Below, in pieces: positions 24,007-34,623 of a stretch of 64,000 nt of DNA (position 1 is its first letter; each line of letters opens with the position of its first letter). The stretch is from Halomonas citrativorans (lineage in GTDB: Bacteria > Pseudomonadota > Gammaproteobacteria > Pseudomonadales > Halomonadaceae). Made by a program: the position numbers and the translations under genes. The stretch covers positions 1 to 64,000 of the forward strand of contig NZ_FUKM01000048.1 of the NCBI RefSeq assembly GCF_900163645.1. Reading direction: 5' to 3'. A model generated the notes under the pieces. That model made no database searches. It worked only from the letters and a program-made list of their open reading frames with translations, and was not told the DNA's origin.

Positions 24007-26727
24007 ATGTCTTTAAACACGCGTTTGCTGTTCGCGCTACTCGGCTTTCCGCTTCTGGTGTACGCCATGATGGCTATTTTGCTCATGGTACAAAGTGATA
24101 CAGCTGAACGTGCTGCGCTTCACGAGCGACTTAAAGATGCCGGTGAGCTATTAACCCCAAGTTTCCAGCTCGCCATGGTAGACGCAGACTTCCAGCGTAT
24201 GGAAAGGCTTTCTCGACGGCTGCTGGACCGTTATGGGCTTAGTTCTGTCAGCCTCTTTGATGAGCAAGGTAACCGTTTGTTCGTGCTAGGCCGCTCCACC
24301 CCACCTCATCTACGTTTAACAGCGCCCAGTGCCCCCCTGATAGAAGAAGAAGAGCATATTTGGCGACTTCTAGTCCCTCTTGATAGCGCGCTCCCCAACA
24401 TGAACCCGACAGGGGTGGGCTGGCTTGAAGCCGAGGCAAACGCCCGCCCCTTGACGCTTGAACGCTACAAACTGTTGGCCAGTTTAAGCCTGGGCGGCAT
24501 GCTGTTAGGGCTACTGCTTTTTCTGGGTGCCTTTGCTGTTAGTCGGTATATTTCCCGGCCTATTGAGGAAGCTAACCAGGCCTTATATCGCTTATCTCGT
24601 GGCGACTATCGGCTGCAGTTAACGCCTGCACGACCAAGCGAACTTCGCCAACTAGCCGTTCATGTGAATAGCCTGGCTGAGCACTTTCAGCAGTCGCAGC
24701 GCGATATGCAGACCCAGATTGAGCAGGCGACCAGCGAATTGCAGGAATCAATGGAAACCATTGAAGAGCAAAATATCAAGCTCGACCTGGCCCACCGCAG
24801 CGCGCTTCGTGCTAATGCCGTTAAATCCGAATTTTTAGCCAATATGAGTCATGAGATACGCACGCCACTCAATGGCATTATCGGTTTTTGCCGGTTACTG
24901 GGCCGCTCCAGGTTGGATAACCGCCAACAGGGGTGGTTAGAGCACGTTCACCGTGCCTGTGACAACCTGCTAATGCTCGTCAATGACGTGCTCGATTTTT
25001 CCAAACTTGAAGCAAATCGCCTCACACTTGAAGAAGTCGACATTGATATTGTATCGCTTTTGGATGAAGTGATTGGCTTGCATGCGCCTGAGGCGCAACG
25101 TAAACACCTGCACTTGGTGGCAATGATTTACGATGATGTGCCTACGCCGCTTAGCGGCGACCCGCTGCGTATTCATCAGGTGCTTAGTAACCTGATCGGC
25201 AATGCACTCAAGTTTACCCACGAAGGCGACGTTATTGTTCGTGTGATGCTCGACACCCAGGAAGGTCAGCACGTGGTACTGCGTATCAGTATTAGTGATA
25301 GCGGCATTGGTTTGAGTGAAGAGCATCAAAAACAGCTTTTTAGCGCCTTTTCCCAAGCAAAACCCAGCCATTCACGCCAATTTGGCGGTAGCGGGCTGGG
25401 CTTATCGATTTGCCGCCAGTTGATTGAGCGAATGGGCGGCACTATCAGCGTGGAAAGCGAGGTAGGCCACGGCTCAACGTTCTCATTTACCCTTCCACTA
25501 TTGGCTAACCAAAGCGGCGAACGCCCCGCAGAGCTTACTCTGAAAAGCCCGGTCGTACGTCTTTATGAAACCCATACGCCTACTCGCAATACGCTTGAGT
25601 ACTTGCTAGAGCGCTGGGGGGCTACCCCCGTCGCCTTTACCGCTAATGAACCCGAAGATCTGCTGATGTTATGCCTGGATCAAGATGAGTTCGAAATAGG
25701 GAAGAGAGACTACTGGCGAGATTTGATTGATCAAGCCGCCTGCCCCGTATTGATTCTGGCAAATACCACCAGCTATGACTTACCGCCTTGGGAGCTTCCT
25801 CATGGTGGGGAAATGCTCTGCAAACCTTTCACTCGAGCCCAGTTGGTCACGACATTGCGCCATTTGCTGCAGCCCGCAGATCAAGAGATAGCGTCCGCTC
25901 AATCAAAAGCGCCTCCGCCAACGGACGCTTCCGTCATTGATATTTTGATCGTTGATGACAATGCCTCCAACCGTGAGCTGCTTAAGGCGCTGCTTGAAAC
26001 GGATCAGCTACGTATTACGCTTGCCGATAGTGGGCATGAAGCGCTTGCCTTGGCAGTTAATTACACGGCTGACATGGTGCTAATGGATATTCGTATGCCG
26101 GGTATGGACGGCGTTGAAACCAGTCAGGCGCTGCGCCGTATCAATAATCACTGGTCACGCTGCCCTATTATTGCGGTAACCGCTCATGCCTTAAGCAGCG
26201 AACGTCAGCAGTGGCTGGCGGCTGGGCTGGATGATGTACTGATAAAGCCTGTTGATGAGGCGCAGCTACAACAATTGTTGCTGCGTTTTTTGGCCGTAAC
26301 CCCTTCTCTGCCTACCGTTACATCAACGGCAGCCTTGCAACGAAAAGGCACTACTGAATTTGCCAGTGAAGCACTCGCGGCCGTCGATTTAACCATGGGC
26401 ACAAAGCTTGCGGGCGGTAAAGAGAGCGTTGCCTATGCACAGCTTATACGCCTGATTGACAGCCTGGATGAAACAGAAACGCAAATGCGTGCCGCCTATG
26501 CCCAGAAAAACCTGGCGATGCTGCTTGACTGGGTACATGGGCTCAATGGAGCAAGCCGTTACTGCGGCGCACCTGAGCTAGCCCTATTGGTAGAAACCCT
26601 TGAGACGCGGTTACGCACCAGCGGGCTCAGTCATGTGGGCAGCCTCCTGGAAGCGTTGTACACCGCAATGGCACGCTTGCGTACTCATCGAAGCAGGCTG
26701 GCCCGTGGGCCTAACGCTCCAGAATGA
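24007..26727 (+). CDS. gacS: Hybrid sensor histidine kinase GacS/BarA
   Basis: A 906-residue tripartite kinase. Two membrane helices (about 5-27 and 155-178) flank a periplasmic sensor; then HAMP, a HisKA domain with His282 in MSHEIRTPLNG, an HATPase domain (GSGLGLSICRQL), a degenerate receiver-like segment, a true receiver with Asp694 in LMDIRMPGMDG, and a C-terminal Hpt with His844 in VHGLNGASRYCG. This matches GacS/BarA, which phosphorylates GacA/UvrY and controls Rsm/Csr small RNAs. An upstream GTG (23956) is in frame; the ATG at 24007 gives a normal N-terminus, though its ribosome binding site is weak. It is divergent from cysM and overlaps acpS tail to tail by 17 bp. Confidence 0.93.
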   Translation: MSLNTRLLFALLGFPLLVYAMMAILLMVQSDTAERAALHERLKDAGELLTPSFQLAMVDADFQRMERLSRRLLDRYGLSSVSLFDEQGNRLFVLGRSTPPHLRLTAPSAPLIEEEEHIWRLLVPLDSALPNMNPTGVGWLEAEANARPLTLERYKLLASLSLGGMLLGLLLFLGAFAVSRYISRPIEEANQALYRLSRGDYRLQLTPARPSELRQLAVHVNSLAEHFQQSQRDMQTQIEQATSELQESMETIEEQNIKLDLAHRSALRANAVKSEFLANMSHEIRTPLNGIIGFCRLLGRSRLDNRQQGWLEHVHRACDNLLMLVNDVLDFSKLEANRLTLEEVDIDIVSLLDEVIGLHAPEAQRKHLHLVAMIYDDVPTPLSGDPLRIHQVLSNLIGNALKFTHEGDVIVRVMLDTQEGQHVVLRISISDSGIGLSEEHQKQLFSAFSQAKPSHSRQFGGSGLGLSICRQLIERMGGTISVESEVGHGSTFSFTLPLLANQSGERPAELTLKSPVVRLYETHTPTRNTLEYLLERWGATPVAFTANEPEDLLMLCLDQDEFEIGKRDYWRDLIDQAACPVLILANTTSYDLPPWELPHGGEMLCKPFTRAQLVTTLRHLLQPADQEIASAQSKAPPPTDASVIDILIVDDNASNRELLKALLETDQLRITLADSGHEALALAVNYTADMVLMDIRMPGMDGVETSQALRRINNHWSRCPIIAVTAHALSSERQQWLAAGLDDVLIKPVDEAQLQQLLLRFLAVTPSLPTVTSTAALQRKGTTEFASEALAAVDLTMGTKLAGGKESVAYAQLIRLIDSLDETETQMRAAYAQKNLAMLLDWVHGLNGASRYCGAPELALLVETLETRLRTSGLSHVGSLLEALYTAMARLRTHRSRLARGPNAPE

Positions 26728-27088
26728 CAAAGGCAACTGCGTACTCCGCTTCATCACTTAGCGTGATATGGCTGGTCGTCGCACCGGATGCCTGCATTAG
26801 CCGCTTGGCCTCACGACTCAACTGTAAAAAGGGCTTCCCCAGGTGGTCATTAACCACTTGGATATCCCCCCACTGCATGCCGCCTCGAAGGCCAAGCCCT
26901 AGTGCTTTTACAAACGCTTCTTTGGCGGCAAATCTTTTCGCCAAGTAAGCCACCGGTTCGCCTTTTTGCTGCCATATCGCGTATTCGTCAGTTCCCAAAA
27001 TACGCTGAGCAAAACGTGACCCATGGCGCTCAACTGCCCGGGTAAAACGCGCTACCCGGGCAATATCAGAACCAATCCCCACAATCAT
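26711..27088 (-). CDS. acpS: Holo-[acyl-carrier-protein] synthase
   Basis: A 125-residue phosphopantetheinyl transferase that converts apo-ACP to holo-ACP for fatty-acid synthesis. It has the family's two motifs, GIGSDIARVARF at the N-terminus and RFAAKEAFVKALG near 52-64. It lies 3 bp downstream of pdxJ, as in many gammaproteobacteria, and its 3' end overlaps gacS on the opposite strand. Confidence 0.96.
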   Translation of the reverse strand: MIVGIGSDIARVARFTRAVERHGSRFAQRILGTDEYAIWQQKGEPVAYLAKRFAAKEAFVKALGLGLRGGMQWGDIQVVNDHLGKPFLQLSREAKRLMQASGATTSHITLSDEAEYAVAFVILER

Positions 27089-27091
27089 GTG

Positions 27092-27922
27092 TTAGTGACC
27101 ACAGCAGTCATGATGACCATGCGTATGGTCATCTGCATGGTCATGTTCATGATCGTGAGCATCTAAAGCCGCCATCAACCCCGCTTCCTGGCCTGCAATA
27201 ATAAGGCGCTTCATTTCCTGGACAGCCTCTTTGAGGCCAACAAACAGCGCCCGAGCAATAATTGCGTGACCGATATTCAGCTCATTCACCCCAGGCAGTG
27301 CGGCTATTGCTTCTGCATTATGGTAATGAAGTCCATGCCCAGCGTTAACCACCAGCCCCAGGGAAACGGCCTGCATCGCTGCTGCGGTTAAGCGCTGATA
27401 CTCAGCATTTGCGGCGTCACTCCCCAGCTTCTCTTCTGCATAAGCACCGGTATGCAGCTCAATCGTTGGGGCACCAGCGCGATGAGCCGCATCGATTTGT
27501 GCTTCGTCAGGGTCGATAAACAGCGATACATCGCAGCCTGCGTTTTTAAGCCGCTCACATGCTTTGGCAATCGCCTCAAAACTACCGACCACATCCAGCC
27601 CGCCCTCTGTGGTGAGTTCTTCACGCTTTTCTGGTACCAGGCATACGTGTGCTGGGCGCACCTCTTCAGCCAGCGCCAGCATCTCTTCGGTCACCGCCAT
27701 CTCTAAATTCATGCGGGTATTTAACACTTCCGCCAACAGCCTGACATCGCGAAGCTGTATATGGCGGCGGTCTTCGCGTAAATGCACCGTAATGCCATCT
27801 GCGCCCGCTTCTTCAGCCAACAAGGCAGCCTGTACCGGGTCCGGATAGCGGGTACCACGTGCCTGACGCAGCGTGGCGATATGGTCGATATTAACGCCCA
27901 GTAGAATGCGCGGAGGATGCAT
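27092..27922 (-). CDS. pdxJ: Pyridoxine 5'-phosphate synthase with a His-rich C-terminal tail
   Basis: A 276-residue protein. The body is standard Pdx[19 protein letters not shown] at the N-terminus, [26 protein letters not shown] and [10 protein letters not shown]. It condenses 1-deoxyxylulose 5-phosphate with 3-amino-2-oxopropyl phosphate to make pyridoxine 5'-phosphate. The last 21 codons (27095-27157) are unusual: nine His, five Asp and two Cys, a likely metal-binding tail absent from E. coli PdxJ. The ATG at 27922 has GGAG 6 bp upstream and is preferred over the ATG at 27934. The gene lies between recO and acpS, its conserved place. Confidence 0.95.
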   Translation of the reverse strand: MHPPRILLGVNIDHIATLRQARGTRYPDPVQAALLAEEAGADGITVHLREDRRHIQLRDVRLLAEVLNTRMNLEMAVTEEMLALAEEVRPAHVCLVPEKREELTTEGGLDVVGSFEAIAKACERLKNAGCDVSLFIDPDEAQIDAAHRAGAPTIELHTGAYAEEKLGSDAANAEYQRLTAAAMQAVSLGLVVNAGHGLHYHNAEAIAALPGVNELNIGHAIIARALFVGLKEAVQEMKRLIIAGQEAGLMAALDAHDHEHDHADDHTHGHHDCCGH

Positions 27923-27956
27923 AACTATCTCCATTCCAAAAAATCATAAGCATGAA

Positions 27957-28649
27957 CTATGGCTGTCGCCGGCGGGCCAATGCCATCATTAGCTCCCGGG
28001 AGCGCAGCGCAGTAGACCCCAAATGCGGTGCCAGAGCCGCCCGCATGACCGATTTAAGAACGCTCGCGAGCCCCGTATGCTGCCAGTCACCCTGCTCAAT
28101 ATAACGCAATGCGCGCCCTTCAAGCCCCTGCTCTGCGGGAAGAAAAGCACGGCTTTGTGCATCAAACCGATAGCGGGCTTGCGGGTCCAGCACGTTATTA
28201 TCTGGCGTGCAAAAGCGCGGGGTAGCTTCAAGCGCATCCAACAACGCCCATTCATACCGCCGCAAGGCAAGAGCGCGCTCGGAAGGCATTGGAAGCGCTT
28301 CAAGCAACGCCGTATAGAAGGCAAAAACATCTGGCGCAGCGAGTTCTAGCGGCAGCAGCCGGGTGGCGATTTCATTCGCGTAAAGACCGCATAGAAGGCC
28401 CTCTCCTGCCAGTAATGCCGTTTGTCCACGCGACTCCATCAATGTTAGTCGTTTCAAATCGCGTTCGCCGCGCCAGCTAACAAACAGTGGCGTAAACGGC
28501 TGTAGTCGTTGACGCGATTTGGACCCCGGCCGCTGCCCTCCGTGGGCAACGGCGCGGATACGGCCATTATTAAGCGTCAGCAAATCGACTAACGCACTGG
28601 TTTCACGGTAGGGCTTGCGGTGCAGTAAAAAAGCGGGCTCCGCTGACAT
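27957..28649 (-). CDS. recO: DNA repair protein RecO
   Basis: A protein of about 230 residues with the N-terminal OB fold of RecO (EPAFLLHRKPYRETSALVDLLT, VAHGGQRPGSKSR) and a helical C-terminal part; no zinc-finger cysteine quartet is seen, as in E. coli RecO. RecO works with RecR to load RecA on SSB-coated DNA. The ATG at 28649 is the first ATG and lies 9 bp after the era stop; an in-frame TTG at 28661 could instead overlap era by 4 bp. It belongs to the rnc-era-recO-pdxJ-acpS operon. Confidence 0.93.
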   Translation of the reverse strand: MSAEPAFLLHRKPYRETSALVDLLTLNNGRIRAVAHGGQRPGSKSRQRLQPFTPLFVSWRGERDLKRLTLMESRGQTALLAGEGLLCGLYANEIATRLLPLELAAPDVFAFYTALLEALPMPSERALALRRYEWALLDALEATPRFCTPDNNVLDPQARYRFDAQSRAFLPAEQGLEGRALRYIEQGDWQHTGLASVLKSVMRAALAPHLGSTALRSRELMMALARRRQP

Positions 28650-28657
28650 TGCGACAC

Positions 28658-29557
28658 TCAATCGAGGTCGTAACCCAGGCTTTTCAGGGCACGCTCGTCA
28701 TCGGACCAACCGCGCTTCACTTTTACCCACATATTCAGCATGACCTTGGTGCCCAGCGCGCGCTCCATATCCAGGCGCGCCTCGCGGCCAATGCTCTTGA
28801 TTCGGTCACCGTTTTCGCCGATCAGGATGACTTTCTGCCCTTGGCGTTCCACCAGAATCAGCGCGCTGATATGAGTGATGCGCTCGGTTTCGCGGAACTC
28901 TTCGATCTCAACGGTCATCTGGTAGGGCAACTCGTCACCCAACTGACGCATGACTTTTTCACGCACCAGCTCAGCGGCCATAAAGCGCAGGCTCTTGTCG
29001 GTAATCTGGTCTTCTGGGAAGAAGTGCACGCTTTCTGGCAGGTATTTAGCCACTTCCTCTTCCAGCGTTTCTACCTGAGTGCCGTGCTTGGCTGAAATAG
29101 GCACAACGGCTGCAAACTCACGCCGCGCACCCACTTCAGCAAGCCAAGGTAGCAAATCGCCCTTATCCTGTAGACGATCCACTTTATTGACGGCGAGAAT
29201 AACCGGTGCCTTAACATGCTCAAGACGTTTGAGTACCGCCTGGTCTTCGTCAGTCCAACGGGTACGATCAATAATAAAGACCACACAGTCAACATCACGA
29301 AGTGCTTGGGTAGCCGCCTGGTTCATAAAGCGGTTGATGGCTTTATTACGGTCTTTGGACATGATGTGCATGCCCGGTGTATCCACGTAAATAAACTGCG
29401 TATCTTCAACCGTCTTAATACCCATTACCTGATGGCGCGTGGTTTGCGGACGCCGAGAGGTAATTGAGATTTTTTGCCCCAGAATACGATTCATGAGGGT
29501 TGATTTGCCTACGTTAGGCCGTCCAACAATGGCCACAAAGCCGCAGGATTGGCTCAT
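28658..29557 (-). CDS. era: GTPase Era
   Basis: A 299-residue Ras-like GTPase needed for 16S rRNA maturation and 30S assembly. G1 is GRPNVGKST (12-20), G3 DTPG, G4 NKVD; a C-terminal KH domain carries [19 protein letters not shown]. The start overlaps the rnc stop by 4 bp (ATGA), indicating translational coupling. Confidence 0.97.
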   Translation of the reverse strand: MSQSCGFVAIVGRPNVGKSTLMNRILGQKISITSRRPQTTRHQVMGIKTVEDTQFIYVDTPGMHIMSKDRNKAINRFMNQAATQALRDVDCVVFIIDRTRWTDEDQAVLKRLEHVKAPVILAVNKVDRLQDKGDLLPWLAEVGARREFAAVVPISAKHGTQVETLEEEVAKYLPESVHFFPEDQITDKSLRFMAAELVREKVMRQLGDELPYQMTVEIEEFRETERITHISALILVERQGQKVILIGENGDRIKSIGREARLDMERALGTKVMLNMWVKVKRGWSDDERALKSLGYDLD

Positions 29558-30246
29558 GATTTGTCTCCTGGTTTTTTCTCAAGGTACGAAAGCGCTTCTT
29601 CTGCCGCTTGCTGTTCAGCATGGCGGCGGCTAGGGCCTTTACCGGTGGTATGCTTGCTTAGTAGCTCAATGTAGCACTCCACGGTAAAGGTCTGGGCATG
29701 CGCCTCGCCCTTTACAGAGACCACTTCATAGCGCGGCAGCGCTGACTGACGCGACTGCAAAAACTCTTGTAAGCGTGTTTTAGGGTCTTTCTGGGTATCT
29801 TGTAACGAGATATTCTCTAGACGCTCGGCGTACCAGGAAAGCACGCGTTCCCGGACAACGTCCATACCGGCGTCCAGATAAATGGCACCAATTATCGCTT
29901 CAACCGCATCGGCGAGAATCGACTCACGGCGATGCCCTCCGCTTTTCATTTCCCCAGACCCCAAGCGCAAGCATTCGCCAAAGGTCATTTCACGGGCGAG
30001 TTCAGCAAGCGTTTGGCCTTTCACCAAACGCGCGCGAAGGCGCGATAACTGCCCTTCCCGCGCCTGAGGAAAACGTTGAAACAAGGCTTCTGCGATAACG
30101 AAATTAACAATTGAATCACCCAAAAATTCCAGGCGCTCATTGTTACGACCACCGTAGCTTCGGTGCGTCATGGCCAGTTCCAAGAGCGTTTCGTCGCCAA
30201 AGGTATGGCCGATTCGTCGGCAAAAAGCGTTTAAAGGATTACTCAC
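29554..30246 (-). CDS. rnc: Ribonuclease III
   Basis: A 230-residue protein with an RNase III domain (signature [10 protein letters not shown] near 36-45, and the second acidic patch [13 protein letters not shown]) followed by a double-stranded RNA-binding domain (about 155-225). It processes rRNA and structured mRNAs. The start codon is GTG at 30246, supported by AGGAG a few bases upstream. It is coupled to era. Confidence 0.97.
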   Translation of the reverse strand: MSNPLNAFCRRIGHTFGDETLLELAMTHRSYGGRNNERLEFLGDSIVNFVIAEALFQRFPQAREGQLSRLRARLVKGQTLAELAREMTFGECLRLGSGEMKSGGHRRESILADAVEAIIGAIYLDAGMDVVRERVLSWYAERLENISLQDTQKDPKTRLQEFLQSRQSALPRYEVVSVKGEAHAQTFTVECYIELLSKHTTGKGPSRRHAEQQAAEEALSYLEKKPGDKS

Positions 30247-30311
30247 AAGGCTCCTACGTCATTGACGTTAACTATTAGTGACATGACTAACCAAGGCTGA
30301 CATAAACTTAT

Positions 30312-31115
30312 TCATTCAATCCGTCGCACCGTATTAAAGCTGGGCAACCCGCCGTCCCAATGCATCCAAACAGCAAATGCACGACCCACGATATTCTCTT
30401 CCGGTACAAACCCCCAGTAACGGCTATCGTTGGAGTGATCGCGATTATCGCCCATCATGAAGTAGTGACCTTCAGGCACTTCAACTTCGCGCATTTGCGG
30501 TCCTGGGTCGCGGGGGTTGTTGTAGATAGTATGGCGCACGCTACCCAACTGCTCTTCTAATAATAGCTCTTGTGGCGAGGCATCGGGGCCTTCTTCCAAT
30601 AACGTTTTAGTGACCAGTTCGCCGTTCACATAAAGCTGCTTATCTTCGTAGCGAATACGGTCGCCCGGAAGGCCTACCACCCGTTTGATAAAGTTGACCG
30701 ATGGCTCATCCGGGAAGCGAAACACCATCACATCGCCACGCTCAGGCTCACCAACCTCCAAAATACGGTTGTGAACCACCGGCAAACGCAAGCCGTAGGC
30801 AAACTTGTTCACCAGGATAAAATCGCCTACTTCAAGCGTGGGCCGCATTGAACCCGATGGAATTTGAAACGGTTCGACAATAAAACTGCGTACTACCAAT
30901 ACCACCAGAAGTACCGGGAAAAAAGAGCGCGCATAATCGACCGGCCAAGGCTCTTTTAAAAGTTTTTCCTGTGTTGGTGCGTCAAGGTTCCCAGCAGCGG
31001 CTTCCTCTGCTTTCGCCAACCGCTCACGACGCTTAGGCCGCAACCAAATCACATCGATAAAATAAACGACCCCTGAAATTACAACGGCCAATACCAGCAG
31101 TAATGAAAAATCCAT
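30312..31115 (-). CDS. lepB: Signal peptidase I
   Basis: A 267-residue inner-membrane protease that cleaves Sec and Tat signal peptides. Two N-terminal membrane segments (about 3-24 and 64-80) precede the catalytic domain. Ser89 lies in QIPSGSMRPTL and the general base Lys144 in NFIKRVVGLPGDRI; box E appears as GDNRDHSNDSRYWG. It sits 14 bp downstream of lepA, the conserved order. Confidence 0.97.
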   Translation of the reverse strand: MDFSLLLVLAVVISGVVYFIDVIWLRPKRRERLAKAEEAAAGNLDAPTQEKLLKEPWPVDYARSFFPVLLVVLVVRSFIVEPFQIPSGSMRPTLEVGDFILVNKFAYGLRLPVVHNRILEVGEPERGDVMVFRFPDEPSVNFIKRVVGLPGDRIRYEDKQLYVNGELVTKTLLEEGPDASPQELLLEEQLGSVRHTIYNNPRDPGPQMREVEVPEGHYFMMGDNRDHSNDSRYWGFVPEENIVGRAFAVWMHWDGGLPSFNTVRRIE

Positions 31116-31129
31116 AAAGGAAACCTTCC

Positions 31130-32947
31130 CTAGTCGTTAACCTTGAGCACAGCGAGGAAGGCATCCTGGGGAATTTCAACGCGCCCCACCTGCTTCATCC
31201 GTTTTTTACCGGCTTTCTGTTTTTCCAGCAGTTTTTTCTTACGGCTTACATCACCGCCATAACATTTTGCCGTTACGTTTTTACGCAGGGCTTTTACGGT
31301 AGAGCGCGCCACTACCTGACCACCGATAGCGGCCTGAATGGCCACGTCAAACATCTGGCGCGGAATTAGCTCTTTCATTTTTTCGACCAGCAGCCGGCCG
31401 CGGCTATGAGCATGATCACGGTGGATGATCACCGCGAGGGCATCGACCTTTTCGCTATTGATCAGCACGTCCAGGCGCACCAGCTTGGCCTCTTCGAAAC
31501 GCTCGAAATTGTACTCAAGCGACGCGTAACCGCGGGAGATGGATTTCAGGCGGTCGAAGAAGTCCATGACCACTTCCGACATCGGCAACTCATAGGCTAA
31601 CTGAATCTGGTTACCCAGGAACTGCATGTCTTTCTGGGTACCACGGCGCTGCTCACACTCGGTAATGACATTACCCACGAACTCCTGAGGCACCAGAATA
31701 CTGGCCCGCACGATGGGCTCACGCATCTCATCCACGTCTGCCATATCCGGCAGCTTGGAGGGGTTGGAGACGTAAGTGACGTCACCATTTTTCATCGCAA
31801 GCTCGTATACCACGGTAGGTGCGGTGGTAATCAGATCAATATCGTATTCGCGCTCAAGCCGCTCCTGGATAATTTCCATGTGGAGCGTGCCCAGGAAACC
31901 TACGCGAAAACCAAAGCCCAAGGCATCCGAGTTTTCCGGCTCATACTCTAAAGAGGCATCGTTAAGCGCGAGCTTTTCAAGCGCATCTCGGAAGTCTTCG
32001 TAGTCATCAGCACTGACGGGGAACATGCCGGCATACACCTGAGGCTTCACCTTCTGAAAACCAGGCAGACGCGGCACGTCGGACGTTTTGGTATGCGTGA
32101 TAGTGTCACCCACCGGCGCACCGTGAATCTCTTTAATACCTGCGACAATAAAGCCCACTTCACCCGCACGCAGGATATTGGTCTCTTTGCGCAACGGAGT
32201 AAAAATGCCCACTTCAGTGGCGTTCCAGTCGCGGCCCGTTGACTTGATTCGGATCTTGTCGCCCTTGCGCAGCGTGCCATCAAACAAGCGCACCAGCGAG
32301 ACAACACCTAGATAGTTATCAAACCAGGAGTCAATAATCAGCGCTTGCAGAGGTGCATTCCGGTCACCTTTGGGCGGCGGAATATCACGCACTAAACGTT
32401 CAAGCAGTCCATCAATGCCGATACCGCTTTTGGCGGACACCTGGCAGGCGTCAGTGGCGTCGAGACCAATGATCTCCTCAATCTCTTGCGCCACCTTGTC
32501 CGGGTCGGCCTGGGGTAAATCGATTTTATTGAGGACGGGCAATACTTCCAAGCCCTGCTCGATGGCGGTATAGCAGTTAGCCACCGACTGCGCCTCAACC
32601 CCTTGGCCCGCATCTACGACCAGCAGCGCCCCTTCGCAAGCATACAGCGAGCGCGATACTTCGTAGGAAAAATCCACGTGGCCTGGTGTATCGATGAAAT
32701 TAAGCTGATACACCTCGCCATCGGCCGCAGTGTAATCGAGCGTCACCGATTGCGCTTTAATGGTGATACCACGCTCGCGCTCAATGTCCATGGAGTCGAG
32801 CACTTGCTCTTTAAGCTCGCGCTGGGTCAATCCACCGCAGGTTTGGATCAAGCGATCAGAGAGCGTTGATTTCCCGTGATCGATATGAGCGATAATTGAG
32901 AAGTTTCTTATATTCTTTAAATTACTGCTAGAAACGTCGTGGGACAT
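31130..32947 (-). CDS. lepA: Elongation factor 4 (LepA), back-translocating GTPase
   Basis: A 605-residue translational GTPase. G1 [14 protein letters not shown] lies near 19-32, G3 DTPGHVDF and G4 NKIDLP follow, and the LepA-specific C-terminal domain ends with [18 protein letters not shown]. It acts on ribosomes in stressed or mistranslocated states. The ribosome binding site is weak. It is the first gene of the lepA-lepB-rnc-era-recO-pdxJ-acpS run. Confidence 0.97.
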   Translation of the reverse strand: MSHDVSSSNLKNIRNFSIIAHIDHGKSTLSDRLIQTCGGLTQRELKEQVLDSMDIERERGITIKAQSVTLDYTAADGEVYQLNFIDTPGHVDFSYEVSRSLYACEGALLVVDAGQGVEAQSVANCYTAIEQGLEVLPVLNKIDLPQADPDKVAQEIEEIIGLDATDACQVSAKSGIGIDGLLERLVRDIPPPKGDRNAPLQALIIDSWFDNYLGVVSLVRLFDGTLRKGDKIRIKSTGRDWNATEVGIFTPLRKETNILRAGEVGFIVAGIKEIHGAPVGDTITHTKTSDVPRLPGFQKVKPQVYAGMFPVSADDYEDFRDALEKLALNDASLEYEPENSDALGFGFRVGFLGTLHMEIIQERLEREYDIDLITTAPTVVYELAMKNGDVTYVSNPSKLPDMADVDEMREPIVRASILVPQEFVGNVITECEQRRGTQKDMQFLGNQIQLAYELPMSEVVMDFFDRLKSISRGYASLEYNFERFEEAKLVRLDVLINSEKVDALAVIIHRDHAHSRGRLLVEKMKELIPRQMFDVAIQAAIGGQVVARSTVKALRKNVTAKCYGGDVSRKKKLLEKQKAGKKRMKQVGRVEIPQDAFLAVLKVND

Positions 32948-33099
32948 CGAGAGTGGTCTGCCTTAGTGGTACGTAAGCGGCTTTATTACCAGCCGCCTCG
33001 AGAGTTTAAAGCCCGAAAACAGCTGGCATGTTGGCCACTTTGCCTATTTCCGTTAAAAAGATAAGCGCTATTGTAGCGATATGTGCGGGATAGGAACAG

Positions 33100-33124
33100 C
33101 AGTCCGGCGAGAACCGCCGGACTG
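33100..33124 (-). terminator. Terminator-like hairpin after mucD
   Basis: CAGTCCGGCG (33100-33109) and CGCCGGACTG (33115-33124) form a perfect 10-bp stem with a 5-base loop, 18 bp past the mucD stop. The following minus-strand T run is weak (CTGTTCC), so termination may be partial or Rho-assisted. Confidence 0.7.
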
Positions 33125-33141
33125 GGTAGGCAGAGAAGGGA

Positions 33142-34557
33142 TTATTCCAGGCGTAAAGCTAAAAACAGTGAGCGACCCTCACGGTAAACACGCACTGGAA
33201 TTGCCCGATCACTTGGTAGCTGTTCAACAATGTCTAACAACTCATCCGGAGAAGACACGCTGCGGTGATCAACACTTACCAGTACATCGCCAACGTGGAG
33301 GCCCGCCTGAGCGGCAACGCTATCAGGCTCCATCTGACGCACTTCAACGCCCCCCTCAATATTCAAGCGCTCACGCATCGCGTCATCCAACTCGGCAACC
33401 GAAATCCCCAAACGCACCTGATTGTTGCTTTCATCACCCTGTGAGGCTGTTTCGGAATCGGGCCAATGACCCAGCGCTACCGTCTCCGTTACCTCTTCGC
33501 CATCGCGCATTAAGGTAAGTTCCACATCACTTCCAGGAGCAACACGACCAATTAAACGCGGTAGTGTGCTTGAGCGATCAACCTCTTCGCCATTGACACC
33601 TGTAATCACGTCACCAGCACGTAAGCCGCCTTGCGCTGCAGGGCCTTCCGGGTCAAGGTCAGCAATGAGGGCCCCACTTGCGTTTTCCATACCAAAGGAT
33701 TCGGCCAAATCCTGAGATACAGGTTGAATCATGACGCCTAGCCAACCACGATCAACGCGTCCCTCTTCACGCAGTTGATCAGCAACGTCCATGGCGACAT
33801 TAATGGGAATCGCAAATGAAAGCCCCATAAAGCCGCCGCTACGGGTAAAGATTTGCGAGTTAATCCCGACGACTTCTCCGTCAAGATTAAACAGCGGCCC
33901 ACCGGAATTACCTGGGTTGATCGCCACATCCGTTTGAATAAAGGGAACGTAGGCATCACGCGGCAATGTGCGATTAATCGCGCTGATAATGCCTGCAGTG
34001 ACTGAGTGATCAAACCCAAACGGAGAGCCAATCGCAGCCACCCACTCACCCACTTTAAGATCGTCAGAATTGCCAAGATTCAAGACCGGTAATTCAGAAG
34101 CATCAATTTTTAAAAGTGCAACGTCGGTCTGAGCATCGCTGCCGATCAACTCAGCGGAGAGCTCTCGACGGTCATTCAAGCGCACCAATATCTCATCAGC
34201 ATCCTGGACAACGTGGGCGTTAGTCATGATATAGCCATCATCGCTAATCACGAACCCAGACCCCAGCGACTGACGCTCTTCACTACGTCCTTGTCCGCCA
34301 CTGCCTGGCGGCGTGGGAAAACTATCACCAAAAAAATGCCGGAAAATTTCAGGTATCTCTTGCCCGCCGAACCCACCCATGGAAGGGCCGCTGCTGCGTT
34401 GCACGGTACGGCTGGTTGAAATATTGACAACGCCTGGCGCAGCCTCTTCAACCAATTCAGTGAAATCGGGTAAATTATAGGCATAGGCATTTTGGCCTAT
34501 CATCAATAATGTAACTAACCATAGCCATAATGCGGAAGGAAGAACCAAGCGCTTCAT
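33142..34557 (-). CDS. mucD: Periplasmic serine endoprotease DegP/MucD
   Basis: A 471-residue HtrA protease with a signal peptide (cleavage likely after AYA, residue 26), a trypsin-like domain with catalytic triad His115 (TNAHVV), Asp145 (TDVALLKI) and Ser218 (GNSGGPLF), and two PDZ domains (about 265-350 and 370-465). It degrades misfolded envelope proteins and, in Pseudomonas, restrains AlgU signalling. AGGAG lies 8 bp before the ATG. It closes the algU-mucA-mucB-rseC-mucD cluster; lepA begins about 190 bp further downstream on the same strand. Confidence 0.96.
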   Translation of the reverse strand: MKRLVLPSALWLWLVTLLMIGQNAYAYNLPDFTELVEEAAPGVVNISTSRTVQRSSGPSMGGFGGQEIPEIFRHFFGDSFPTPPGSGGQGRSEERQSLGSGFVISDDGYIMTNAHVVQDADEILVRLNDRRELSAELIGSDAQTDVALLKIDASELPVLNLGNSDDLKVGEWVAAIGSPFGFDHSVTAGIISAINRTLPRDAYVPFIQTDVAINPGNSGGPLFNLDGEVVGINSQIFTRSGGFMGLSFAIPINVAMDVADQLREEGRVDRGWLGVMIQPVSQDLAESFGMENASGALIADLDPEGPAAQGGLRAGDVITGVNGEEVDRSSTLPRLIGRVAPGSDVELTLMRDGEEVTETVALGHWPDSETASQGDESNNQVRLGISVAELDDAMRERLNIEGGVEVRQMEPDSVAAQAGLHVGDVLVSVDHRSVSSPDELLDIVEQLPSDRAIPVRVYREGRSLFLALRLE

Positions 34558-34623
34558 GTAAGAGCTCCTAATAAAGCAGACATCAAACGAAGGAAGTGCA
34601 ACTCACCATGAGATGCAGGACGC

